64,000 bases of DNA from Canna indica. Its lineage: Eukaryota > Streptophyta > Magnoliopsida > Zingiberales > Cannaceae. The stretch is from contig CP136891.1 in the NCBI GenBank assembly GCA_034359265.1, forward strand, positions 58,070,001 through 58,134,000, written 5' to 3'. A program made the position numbers and the translations under genes. The notes under the pieces were generated by a model that was not told the DNA's origin, searched no databases, and saw only the letters and a list, made by a program, of their open reading frames with translations. Shown here piece after piece: positions 34,922 through 46,094 of the stretch (positions within the stretch are counted from its first letter, which is position 1; the number at the start of each line of letters is the position of its first letter).

Positions 34922-35716
34922 GTTCTTTGCTTTTGCCGGTCGACTAGTCAGTCGACAGAATCTGGGCTGAGGTTGGATTTTGAAGTTTACTTCTTGTGCG
35001 CTTCGTTTCTAGGTTCCAATACCAAGTTTTGACTTGAATATCATTACAATTAGACTTGAGATATATTCCTAGAGTCATATTACATAAAATCTAATCCTAA
35101 CTCTAGATTTTCTACTCGCTCGTTTTCAGAGCCATTTTTGCTTATTTTTTGTATTTCTCTGAACGAACTTCGTGCGCGTATCGTAACCTGAACCTGAACT
35201 CAAAACTTCACAAATGCATGAGTTTCATATTTGTTACCATCAAAATAGAGATCGAAGCCTAGGGGCAACCCTTCAGCCAACAATCTCTTCCTTTTTTATG
35301 ATGACAAACAAAATATGAAATTTATCAATTTTAAATTGTACATTTGTGAGTTTTTTTGATAAGCCATATAGATTACTAACATAAGTACGTTAACCTATAC
35401 TCCCCCTATCAACATGCATATGAAGCTTATAGCTCCCTTTATCTATATGCATTATAAAACAAATGTGACATTGTCTTTTCTCTCCCTTTTGACATTAATC
35501 AAAAGGCCAAAAATTAAGGTACTATTAATGAGTTTATCAAGAAATCCGAGAAAACTATAAAGCCAAGTATCATCTACCACTATAGTCCTTCCTACCAACG
35601 TAAGCCTATGGAAGACAAACATCGATAAGTCGCAAAGCCCCATTACAAGACATTACATAAGTGTGATTATACCATATAAAACACAATTTTTCAAAAGACA
35701 TGCAAATTTTAAACAC

Positions 35717-38700
35717 CTAAGCATTCAGCAAAGTACAAATTCCTAATTGCATTCCCAGGTTTGTGAAACTCTCTTTATTCAAGGGTTTTGTAAATATATT
35801 CGCAAGTTGTTTATCGGTATATACGAATTCTACAGATATATTATCCTTAGCTACATTATCTGTAAGAAAATGGTGCCTTAGATCAATGTGTTTGGTCCTA
35901 GAGTGTAAAACCGGATTTTTAGTCAGGTTGATTGCACTAGTGTTGTCACAATGTATAGGTATACATGAATATCTAAGTTCGTAGTCTAAAAGAGTTTGCT
36001 TCATCAAAAGGACTTGTGCACAACAACTATCGGTAAATACGTATTTCACTTCGGTAGTTGAAAGTACAATCGAGTTTTGTTTCTTTGAAAATCAAGAAAT
36101 AAGATTCATCCCTAGGAATTGACAACACCAATTAGTACTTTTTCTATCTACTTTACACCCGGTAAAATCAGCATCCGAAAAACCAATTAAATCAAAGATG
36201 CATTACATTGATACCATAATCCTAATTCAACTATGCCTTTTAAATATCTCAATATGCGTTTGACCGTACTTAAATGAGTCATTTTAGGATAAGATTGAAA
36301 TCTAGCACATGCACAAACACTAAACATGATATCGGGTATACTTGCGGTTAAATAGAGAATGCTATCGATCATACCTCGATATCGTTTTTCATCTACCTTT
36401 ACACCATCTTCATCTTTATTAAGCTTAATGGATGTGCTCATTGGTGTAGAATCTATCTTGGTTTCATTCATCACAAGTCTTTTGATGAGCTCCTTTATGT
36501 AATTGGCTTGATTTATGAAGATCTCATTATTGGTTTGCTTGATTTGAAGACCAAGCATAAAGGAGAGTTCTCTTATCATGCTCATTCCAAACTCCTCTTG
36601 CATGCATTTTGCAAACCAATCACAAAGCAATTCATTAGTAGCACCAAATATAATGTCATCCATATAAATTTGCACAAGCAAAATATCATTTTCACCCATT
36701 TAACTTGTTTCTAAACACCCATTTAGTCTCAATTACGGTTTGTCCACTAGGTCTAGGTACTAAATCCCACACATCATTCCTAACAAATTAATTTAGTTTC
36801 TCTTGCATGACAATTACCCAAAATTCATCTTTTATGACTTCCTTAATATTTTTAGGCTATACTTGAGATATGAAAGCTACATATTGATAAATATTTTTGA
36901 GTTTAGAGCGTGTTACCACTCCCGTTGATGGTTGTCCAATGACTTGCTCAATTGGATAATCTCTTATCAGTCGGTATCCTTTTGGGAGAGGTGATATAGC
37001 TTCTTCTTCTTCACCTTAAGGTAAAGTTGAGGATGAAGGCTCTTCATGTTGAGTTTTCTCATTGTTTTCATCTTCAACCTCCTTGTCATGAAATGTCAAT
37101 CCCACAAATTCCTCAACTACATTCACAATCTAAATATTTCTAGAAGAATCATTAGTTTCATCAAAAGTGACATGCATAGATTCTTCAACTATCATAATTC
37201 TACGATTATAAACTCTATAAGATTTAGAACTATTAGAATAAATTAGGAAAATACCCTCATCGGATTTATAGTCAAATTTTCATAGATGTTCTTTAGTGTT
37301 TAAGATAAAACATTTGCATTCAAAAACTCGAAAATATTCCACACTTGGGATTCTATCATTCCAAAGCTCAAAAGGTGTTTTCTTAATTTTAGGTCTTAAC
37401 AAAACACAATTAAGCACATAACAAGAAGTATTTATGGCTTCGGCCCAAATATACTTAGGTAAATTATTTTCACAAAATATGATCCTAGCCATCTCTTGTA
37501 AGGTTCTATTCTTCCTCTCAACCATCCCATTTTGTTGAGGGGTTCTAGGGGAAGAAAATGTATGCTTAATACCTAATTCATCACAAAATTTGGAAAACTT
37601 TTCACTTTCAAACTCTCCTCCATTATCACTTCTAATTTTCAAAATTTAAATTCCTTTTTCATTTATAACTCTCCTAGCAAACTTTTAAAAGAAATCAAAA
37701 GTTTTATTTTTCTTAGCTAGGAAGAAAACCCATGTAAATCTCGAGAAATCATCAACCAAAACATAGCAATATAATTTTCCACTTAGACTAGCAACATCAA
37801 AAGGACCAAAAGGATCCATGTGCACAAGTTCAAGTGTTCTAGATGTACTAACTTGATTAATGCTATTAAATGAGGACTTAACTTGTTTTCCATGTTGACA
37901 TGCATCACAAAGTTTGTCTTTTTCAAATTTTATCTTAGGTATTCCTTTAACTAAGTCCTTTTTATATATTTCTTGGATGAGGCTCATGCTAGCATGTCCT
38001 AGCCTTCTATGCCACAACCAAGAATTATTTTTCATGGCAACTAAGTATCTAACATGAGGATTAGGCAAAATATTTAAAACTAGTGTGTAAATATTTTCTT
38101 GCCTATTTTCAATAAACACAATATCATTAGATGGTGCACTTCTAATGATGCATTTAGATGCTTCAAAAATGACTACATAACCATTATCACTTAACCTATC
38201 AACTAGTAAAATATTTTTAATGCATGGGTAGGGGAGTATACCTATATCACCAATGCCAATAATCTTACCTTTGATATTGTCTCCAAATGTCACATGCCCA
38301 CCATCCTTACTCGATAGGGTTGCAAAGATATTGATATCATCCGTCATATGTTTTGAGCAACCGCTATCCAAGATCCATGTGCTTCTACTTGCTTGAGGAT
38401 GGTTCTCCATCTACAAAAGGAGAAGAGACAATTTTAGGTACCCAAAATCTTCTTGGGTCCTTGAGTGTTAGTCATCTTAGGAACCCAAGTGAATCTAGCA
38501 TGAGGGTTTCTCCTAAGAGCACAATATCTAGCCATATGACCAAAAATACCACATGAAAAATAACTTTCATTAAATTTTCTTGTGCTATGCGTGTGAGCAT
38601 GGAAGTGTGCATGAGCATGATTATTTGATGACTTTCTAGCATGTACAACCTTAGGCATGACATTTTGTAAGGTTGTCATTTTTTTATTAGCATGCATAGT

Positions 38701-39944
38701 TTCTTTTTTAAGTTTAGCATGCTATCATTCAAGCGCTCTACTTGATCACTTAAGAACTTGTTCTCATTTTTGTAATTTTTTGTTTTCATTTTCTAAGTTT
38801 TTCTTGGCATCATCTAAGGCATGCTTTTCTTCCTTAAGGGTATCTACTTTTGTCCTTAGGGCATTGCATGAAAGTAGCAAGTTATCATTTTCAAGCTCTA
38901 AAGATTTGTTGTCTTTTTTAAGCTCTTTAAACTTTTTCCTAATATCATTGAATTCATCATGCATTTAATCAAATTTCAATTCTAATTCTTCTTGCGTAAA
39001 TGAAACTTCACTAAAAGTAAATTTTACCTCATTGTCGTTTGCCATAAGGCAAGTGTTTGCCTTTTCACTTTTGGTCTCCTCTTTACTTAATGAGGATTCA
39101 CTCTCATTCCATGAAGCCATCATTGCCTTCTTCTATTGAAGCAAGTGTAGTCTCTCTTGTGTTTTCTCATACCGCCCTACATGAGGGTCATGAATCTTCT
39201 TGCAATCATCGCCATTTCTTCAAGATCATCAATTTCTTCCTCGGATGATAAAGGTTCTTCAACCCGGTGTGATGCTTTTAAAGTAATGGTCTTGCTTTTG
39301 GGGGTATCCTCCTCCTCGTATTGCTTCATGTGGGTCTCATGGGTCATGAGAGACCCAATGAGCTCAGTAAGATTCAACTTGCTCAAATCCTTGGCCTCCA
39401 TGATCGTAATCACTTTCGGCTCCCAAGTTTTTGGAAAAAAAAAGAGGAGCTTCCTTACCTTCTCCTATTCCCTTATGTCTCTTCCAAGGTTAGCTAAACC
39501 ATTTATAATATTTTGAAATCTAACATACATAGCATCAATTGATTAATGCGATAATATTTTAAACATTTCATAGTCATACATGAGGAGATTTATCTTGGAT
39601 TCCTTAACTTGTGAAGTTCCTTCATGAGTAGTCTCTAGGACACTCCAAAGTTCATAGGCCGAGTTGCAAGTGGAAATCATATTAAACTCATTAATAGATA
39701 TGCCACAATATAGTGCATTGATGACCTTGACATTTGAATTAAAAAGTTTAACTTCATCCGGGCTCCATTCATCCATATCCTTAGTGGGTTGCTTGAACTC
39801 TACTTGTATCACTCTCCATACATCCATGCCTAGTGATTGTAGGAAGCTATTCATGCGTATCTTCCAATAGGCATAGTTGTTTCTATCGAATAACGGTGGA
39901 GTATGAGCAGATGACCCTTGAGCTAGTTGGATATCGCTAGACAT
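35717..39944 (-). pseudogene. Copia gag-pol polyprotein, broken and deleted
   Basis: On the minus strand: Gag start at 39944; a zinc-knuckle-like segment near 38560 whose first Cys is Tyr (YFSCGIFGHMARYC); protease DSGCSKHM at about 38360; integrase zinc finger and core within 37685-38410; and integrase D-E part at 37280-37642 (SDNGGEF, VERKNR). A coiled coil (38764-38964) lies in Gag's C-terminal part. Reverse transcriptase is missing its central part: KWVFRNK is followed almost at once near 36700 by the YMDD block. RNase H continues at 35717-36699. Multiple stops separate the blocks. Confidence 0.92.
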
Positions 39945-39988
39945 TCTAAATTGTAGGATATATGGTTAAATCTAATCCTACGACCTAG

Positions 39989-40000
39989 GCTCTGATACCA
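39989..40000 (-). other. primer-binding site (repeat unit 1)
   Basis: The complement of gctctgatacca is TGGTATCAGAGC, the initiator-Met PBS, two bases from the LTR-end-like aacaaca. Confidence 0.9.
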
Positions 40001-40240
40001 AATGTTGTTCAAATATCCACACTAGAAGGGGGAGGAGGTTGAATAGTGTTGGGTTAATTTTAACTTCAACTTGCTCAAATCCTTGGCCTCCATGATCGTA
40101 ATCACTTTCGGCTCCCAAGTTTTTGGAAGGAAAAAGAGGAGCTTCCTTACCTTCTCCTATTCCCTCATGTCTCTTCCAAGATTAGCTAAGCCATTTGTAA
40201 TATTTTGAAATCTAACATACATAGCATTAATTGATTCATG

Positions 40241-40636
40241 CTATAATATTTTAAACATTTCATAGTCATGCATGAGGAGATTTATCTTGGATTCCTTAAC
40301 TTGTGAAGTTCCTTCATGAGTAGTCTCTAGGACACTCCAAAGTTCATAGGCCGAGTTGCAAGTGGAAATCCTATTAAACTCATTAATAGATATGTCACAA
40401 TATAGTGCATTGATGACCTTGACATTTGAATTAAAAAGTTTAACTTCATCCGGGCTCCATTCATCCATATCCTTAGTGGGTTGCTTGAACTCTACTTGTA
40501 TCACTCTCCATACATCCATGCCTAGTGATTGTAGGAAGCTATTCATGCGTATCTTCCAATAGGCATAGTTGTTTCTATCGAATAACGGTGGAGTATGAGC
40601 AGATGACCCTTGAGCTAGTTGGATATCGCTAGACAT
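40241..40636 (-). pseudogene. duplicated partial gag, unit 2
   Basis: An intact 131-codon frame identical in design to the start of Gag at 39944, ending at a stop soon after the YEMFKI block. It is a truncated duplicate created by the 692-bp repeat; no downstream gag-pol belongs to it. Confidence 0.85.
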
Positions 40637-40680
40637 TCTAAATTATAGGATATATGGTTAAATCTAATCCTACGACCTAG

Positions 40681-40692
40681 GCTCTGATACCA
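40681..40692 (-). other. primer-binding site (repeat unit 2)
   Basis: TGGTATCAGAGC on the minus strand, 692 bp from unit 1's site. Confidence 0.9.
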
Positions 40693-40932
40693 AATGTTGT
40701 TCAAATATCCACACTAGAAGGGGGAGGAGGTTGAATAGTATTGGGTTAATTTTAACTTCAACTTGCTCAAATCCTTGGCCTCCATGATCGTAATCACTTT
40801 CGGCTCCCAAGTTTTTGGAAGGAAAAAGAGGAGCTTCCTTACCTTCTCCTCTTCCCTTATGTCTCTTCCAAGATTAGCTAAGCCATTTGTAATATTTTGA
40901 AATCTAACATACATAGCATTAATTGATTCATG

Positions 40933-41328
40933 CTATAATATTTTAAACATTTCATAGTCATGCATGAGGAGATTTATCTTGGATTCCTTAACTTGTGAAG
41001 TTCCTTCATGAGTAGTCTCTAGGACACTCCAAAGTTCATAGGCCGAGTTGCAAGTGGAAATCCTATTAAACTCATTAATAGATATGTCACAATATAGTGC
41101 ATTGATGACCTTGACATTTGAATTAAAAAGTTTAACTTCATCCGGGCTCCATTCATCCATATCCTTAGTGGGTTGCTTGAACTCTACTTGTATCACTCTC
41201 CATACATCCATGCCTAGTGATTGTAGAAAGCTATTTATGCGTATCTTCCAATAGGCATAGTTGTTTCTATCGAATAACGGTGGAGTATGAGCAGATGACC
41301 CTTGAGCTAGTTGGATATCGCTAGACAT
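40933..41328 (-). pseudogene. duplicated partial gag, unit 3
   Basis: Another 131-codon truncated copy of the Gag N-terminal region, the unit nearest the 5' LTR. It differs from unit 2 by only a few substitutions, for example a Met/Ile change in the RMNSF segment. Confidence 0.85.
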
Positions 41329-41372
41329 TCTAAATTGTAGGATAGATGGTTAAATCTAATCCTACGACCTAG

Positions 41373-41384
41373 GCTCTGATACCA
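41373..41384 (-). other. primer-binding site (repeat unit 3, next to 5' LTR)
   Basis: TGGTATCAGAGC on the minus strand, separated from the LTR end (41387) by two bases. This is the PBS in the original position. Confidence 0.92.
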
Positions 41385-41386
41385 AA

Positions 41387-41503
41387 TGTTGTTCAAATAT
41401 CCACACTAGAAGGGGGGAGGTTGAATAGTGTTGGGTTAATTTTAACTTCAATCCAATTTCTTTTAAATCAATTCCAACTTCAACCCAAATCAAGTGCGAC
41501 TAA
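41387..41503 (-). repeat. remnant of 5' LTR
   Basis: Only about 117 bp nearest the PBS survive. They match the 3' LTR at 33416-33498 up to gtgcgactaa, after which similarity stops. Confidence 0.85.
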
Positions 41504-43601
41504 GGAGCTATTTGGTTGCCTGCAAATGGAGTTGCAGGCAACTACATTTGCAGCATTTATAACCTCTATTGTTTGATTACCTGCAATTGAATCAATTGAA
41601 GAATTTAGATTTTGCAGCATGCATTTGCATGCTGCAAAACCAGCTGCAAGCCCAAAAGCCTGCAACATTTACTTACAACATGCAAATAAGCTGCAAGGGC
41701 TCTCTTAGCATCTCGACGCCGTCAGACTCCTGAAGCCCCGACGCCCTTGACTCACCGACGCCCGGACTCCCCCTACTCCCCGACTCCCCCTACTTCATTG
41801 CCGACTCCCCTGACTTTGCTGCTGACTCCCTTGACTCCCCCGGCCGACTCCCCCGCTGCCGACTCCACCGACCAACAAGTTCCTGGCCATAGGCTCTGCT
41901 TCCATGAGTTCCTTCCTGCCCAAGCAACAAGTTCTGGCATCTCATTTATTATCTCTAGTCGTCGCTTGCTTCCTATACTATTTGTTCATTTCTGTCGTCG
42001 CTTGCTGCCATCGCACGACTGCTTACTATGACTTATGTATTTGTTCATTTCTGTGACCTATCCTTCACGATTCCTATGTTTCTGCAGGTTTCTCCACTTT
42101 ATTCTATTCATGTTTGTTTTCATGTTGCTATATTCATGGTTCTGAAGAACATTTTTTATCTATAGATATGTGTGAGTGCTTTGATTTTGTGATATGAGAA
42201 CTTTGGCTCAGTGCAGTGAATTTCTTTTATAAGGCAATGGACATTGGTAATCTTCGTCTTGGTTTTTAATAATTATTGAACCACATACAACCAAATCTTT
42301 GTTCTGCTTTTGTTATCAATAGTGTGAAAATACTATTACTTGATTGTTTAATATTTTATGCATTCATTCAGGTTGCTAGATGAGCAGTCACCGCCGACTT
42401 GCCTTTGCCCGCCTCTGGTACATTACCATTGCTGTGCAATGTCATATGAAAAAAGATCTTATAGTCTACTTGATTAAGCTTATCATATACTCCAATGCTA
42501 CTATTGGAGTTAGCATAACATATTATGGTAATCAGTTTTGATACTGTTCAGTTTAATTAGTTCCATTGTTTTTTGATAATTAACTTGGTTCATTTTTCCG
42601 ATAATTAAGTTGTTGTCTGATAATTAAGTTCCATTGTTTTCTGATAAATCTTTCTTCTGAGTAGAGCTGCTAATTGTTTTCATTCAAATACTTCTTGAGA
42701 ATTGAAACTTGGTCCTGAGAAAGAGTCCACATTGTAGCTATGCATGTCTAATTACACATGTGTTGTTCTGCTTCATCAATAAATTATTCTGTGGCAGGAT
42801 AACTTATTGAGGAAATTAATCAGAAACAATTTATGTATTATTGCCACCAAGAAGAGTTAAGTAGACTTATTTTAGTTGTGGACTATTGTTTTCTTCATCG
42901 GTATTGGTATCTATTCCTTTATTGCCTGAAGGAAGGCCACTCCTTAATATTTCAATTTCACACAAGAGGGTTGGAGACGACATTTTGATATCATACTTGC
43001 TGAGGTTTTGCAGTTTGGAGGTATATGCCCCAAGTTCTTGACATATTCAATAGTTTGAATAATACTAGCTGAGATTACCATAAGAGTGACCATTTCCAAA
43101 ATGAATGTTTAGAATAAGTATGTCCTACGACCGAGGATATGTGAATAAATCTTCATATTTTACTCATTATGTTCACTTCTCAGTCGTATTAGCTCTACCT
43201 TTTGATTATCTTATGTATTTATGCCGGTAGCCATTTATATTTGTAATTATGTCAGTAGCCATTTATATTTTGAGAATCAACTCCTAACCTAGTCTAGTGC
43301 AAGCTAGGTTGAGTGAATCAAGTAAAGGTAACACTTGAGTTTATTATTCTTGCCTATTTTTTACCATGGAATGTATATATGAAAATGGGTGTACTGTATC
43401 TTTGGACTATGGTAGAGACTTCTCATGTTTGACAATATTGTATATTGTTTTCACAATTATGTAAATAAAGCACTATCTCAAGCACAAGGCATGACGATCT
43501 TGCCCATGCCAAGAGCTTCTGCACCTGGAGTTGCCGGTCTCGCAACAAACTTAAATATAGATATGGAGTACTGGGCTGCTTCAAGTATATCGCTAACATT
43601 A
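41504..43601. other. unassigned sequence; Harbinger-like start and proline-codon repeat
   Basis: At 41504 the sequence reads ggagctatttggttgcctgc after TAA, resembling a Harbinger/Tourist end, and contains repeated 'ttgcaggc', 'gcatgctgcaa' palindromes to about 41690. About 41745-41880 is a run of gactcccc units giving artificial Pro/Ser/Thr-rich frames. From 42050 to 43600 no gene, RNA or repeat was recognised. Confidence 0.4.
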
Positions 43602-43940
43602 TATAATATCCTAGATATTTAATTATATTATTTTTCTTTATGCTTGTATTTTTCAGCCTAGCGGACTGGATCGAGGTCGAGCCGAGTCGACTCATGGTCT
43701 GGTGCGAGCTTGCGAGCTCGGGTAAGTAGGATTATGAATATGAAATTTTGCTTGTGTAGATTAATTTCTTTAATTTTGGATTGTGTATGCATGATGGGTG
43801 TGCATGTATTGGATGGTTATGTGAGGAGTAGGATTAATTAAGTTAATTTAAGTTAGCGAGTTCGGGTTTGGGTTTGGGTTTGGCTTGAGGTGGATGCGAC
43901 TTGGATAAAAAATTTAGAAGGATTAGGGTTGAGGAAGGGA

Positions 43941-43947
43941 TATAAAA
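43941..43947 (+). promoter_or_regulatory. TATA box of Gypsy 5' LTR
   Basis: TATAAAA in gaagggatataaaacccc, conserved in the other LTRs of the family. Confidence 0.6.
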
Positions 43948-44867
43948 CCCCTTCCCTTGGCTTGTGGCTCCCTATTTGGAGCCATAGAAGCTTTTGAGAA
44001 GAGGAGCCGGCCGCCAACCACCAGCCAGCCCCTCTCCTCTCTCTCTTTGGAGCCGCCGCCATCAAGAGCCGAGCCGCCTAAGCTCCTTCCCTCTCCTTCT
44101 CTCTTTCTTCCTTGGAGTCGAGCAAAGAGGAGTTGCCCAGCCAAGCCAAGCCGCCCCTCTCTCTTCCCTCTCTTTCCCTCTTCCTCTCCTCAAGCCGACG
44201 GCTTAAGGTGAGCCACCGCCCCCTTTCTTCCCCTTCTTGAGTTGAGATGGCAATCTGATTCGAGGGCCATCGTCCGGGATTTCTTCTTGATCATTCTTCC
44301 TATTTAGGTGAGTAGTTTTACCCTCCTTCGGGATTTCTTCGAGTTTCTTGAAGCTGTTCTTGGAGGCTTGATGTTCTTGATTTGTTTTTCGACGTTTTTC
44401 TTGAATTCTCGCCGTTCTTTTGTGTGTCATGTTTGAGGAGGCCCTAAACCCTCTCCTATGGGGCTTGGCATCCCTAGAGTAATCCTAGGGGTGCTCGGCC
44501 AAGGGTGGAGCAAGGGTGCCCTCAAGGTGTTCGATGAAATGTCCAAGTGAGAGGTTGTTGGTTATCTTGTAGTTTATGTTTTGAATTGGTGGTTAAAATG
44601 AGTTCTTATATGTTCAAGCATGCTCAATATTTAATCTGTGATTTTTGGAGAAAATCATATTTTGTGAAAATTAGGATCTTGCTATTGATGCCATGAGGGT
44701 TCTTGCAAGATGACTTTTTGATTTAAATGCTTGATCTTAAGGATGGTTCTTGATTAAAGATGATGGTAGTGCTTGATAATCTTGTTTAAAAATATGGTTT
44801 CTATGAGGTTTATCTGAATATTATAATTTTGATATGTTGATAAATTAAGGATGTAGTTTCTGTGAAT

Positions 44868-45428
44868 TTTCGGAGTTATTTTTCATGATTAAACGCAGGT
44901 CAGTCGACCGACGGGTCGACCGCCCGAGCTACTGCCCGTTTTGGGCTTCCATCGGTCGATCGCCCGGTCGACCGAAATAGCTATGTTGCACTTTCTTCCT
45001 TATGTTCGGTTGATCGACGGGTCGACCGAATGTCTACTGCCCCTTTTTACCTATAGTCGGTCGACCGCCAGATTGACCGAACCTAGGCTGAGATTGATTT
45101 CTTCAGCCTTTTTCTTCCGCGCTTCATTTTCGGGTTCCGGCTTTCAACGTGCATCAACTTGGAGAGCTTTCATGTGATCCTTGAGTTCGTCCAATACGTC
45201 TTTGTCGCACATGTCGATCTTTGAGAGATTTCCGTGACGAACCCGAGCGCGACGATCAATGTCCTTTCGATTTTCTAATTTCTTTCAATTTATCTGATCA
45301 AGGACATCGAACGTTAATTGATATGAAACCTGAAACATATTCTCAATGAAATCATTAGTTCCATATTTGTTATCATCAAAACCATCAAAACCGAGATTAA
45401 GGCTAAGGTTGAAAACCTAAAGCCAACA
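44868..45428 (-). mobile_element. Copia LTR piece embedded in Gypsy 5' LTR
   Basis: In reverse complement it starts TGTTGGCT at 45428, exactly a Copia LTR terminus, and continues with gataacaaatatgg and aactaatgatttca blocks shared with 30973-31130. It also has 'ggtcgaccg' repeats at 44893-45080. The 3' LTR has about 1 kb of unrelated Gypsy sequence (55249-56256) at this place. The left boundary is by comparison and approximate. Confidence 0.85.
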
Positions 45429-45884
45429 TCGCTCACTGAGTTCTTTGAACTCACATGTTGTCGTTGTTTTGTTTTGCAGAGCTTGACAGGTGAGGTGGGC
45501 TGGAGCACTTGGCGCAGCTGGAGGGCAGATGAGCCATATGATCTCATAACAGTCCTAGTTAGGGGTCGTAGTCGAGTCTAGTAGTTTATCATGCACTTTT
45601 ATTTTGGTATTTGGAGTTGTAGTCCCGTGGGGACATTCATGTTTTATTCAGACTTTTATTTGTTAAAGAACTGTTGTTCTTCGATTTATTTATTTTTGCA
45701 CTTGAGCTATTTATTAAAAACTTTGATGTTTTGAAATAAAAATCTATTTTGGTTATTTTTATTAATAAAAATTGTTGTTTATTCTACTATGACTATGAGT
45801 TGGCATGTGCATGGGTTAGGCTGTAGGGTATAGGCATGTATACCCTGGCCGGTCACGTGACCCTGAACTTGGGGCGTGACAATG

Positions 45885-45896
45885 TGGTATCAGAGC
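45885..45896 (+). other. primer-binding site of Gypsy element
   Basis: TGGTATCAGAGC, three bases after the 5' LTR end. Confidence 0.93.
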
Positions 45897-46094
45897 ATAT
45901 GGTTCGGTCTGACTATGACCTAGAGTTATCACCGTATAGGGCATTGCTAGCGTGTCAGTATACGATAGGGGTATGTTATGTGATCAATGGGCTAAGTCTG
46001 CACCTCAGCGCGACTTGTGGTTTATTTATTTAACGACTTAGGATGAATTGAATTATTTAAATTTTGATATTTTCTTTTTGGTGATTCCAGATCG

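Larger units (their letters stand above)
33416..35282 (-). repeat. 3' LTR of Sirevirus-like Copia
   Basis: On the minus strand it starts TGTTGGCTGAAGGG at 35282 and runs to 33416, lacking about the last 30-40 bp that precede the PBS in the 5' copy. It has gtcgac-type repeats near 34120-34280 and a TATAAATA at 34052-34059. It is interrupted by a 635-bp hAT at 34287-34921, so the original LTR was about 1.2 kb. Confidence 0.88.
39378..41451 (-). repeat. 692-bp tandem triplication across LTR end, PBS and gag start
   Basis: Units run 39378-40069, 40070-40761 and 40762 to about 41451. Landmarks recur exactly 692 bp apart: gag ATG at 39944, 40636 and 41328, and PBS at 39989, 40681 and 41373. Each unit holds about 60 bp of LTR end, the PBS, the leader and the first 0.55 kb of gag. 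Breakpoints join LTR 'aacttcaa' to gag-internal 'gattcaactt', a ttcaa microhomology. Copies are very similar. Confidence 0.95.
33416..41503 (-). mobile_element. Copia LTR retrotransposon (Sirevirus-like), rearranged
   Basis: Reading leftward on the minus strand: 5' LTR remnant (41387-41503), PBS (41373-41384), a triplicated PBS-gag segment (39378-41451), gag-pol pseudogene (39944-35717), purine tract (about 35283-35297) and 3' LTR (35282-33416). The gag, with an SSDIQLAQGS start and THEGTSQVKESKI block, and a separate coiled-coil segment suggest the Sirevirus/Maximus group. Both LTRs are truncated, so no TSD is available. Confidence 0.9.
43602..45881 (+). repeat. 5' LTR of Gypsy element (chimeric)
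   Basis: It begins tataatatcctag (TA in place of TG) and ends ggcgtgaca. It matches the 3' LTR on both sides of 44868-45428. In that interval the Gypsy sequence is replaced by a Copia LTR piece. Length 2280 bp against 2650 bp for the 3' LTR. Confidence 0.9.

Noticed and set aside
41747..42031. Pro/Ser/Thr-rich 94-aa frame that could look like a cell-wall protein
   Set aside because: It is produced by a gactcccc microrepeat; there is no signal peptide or conserved motif.
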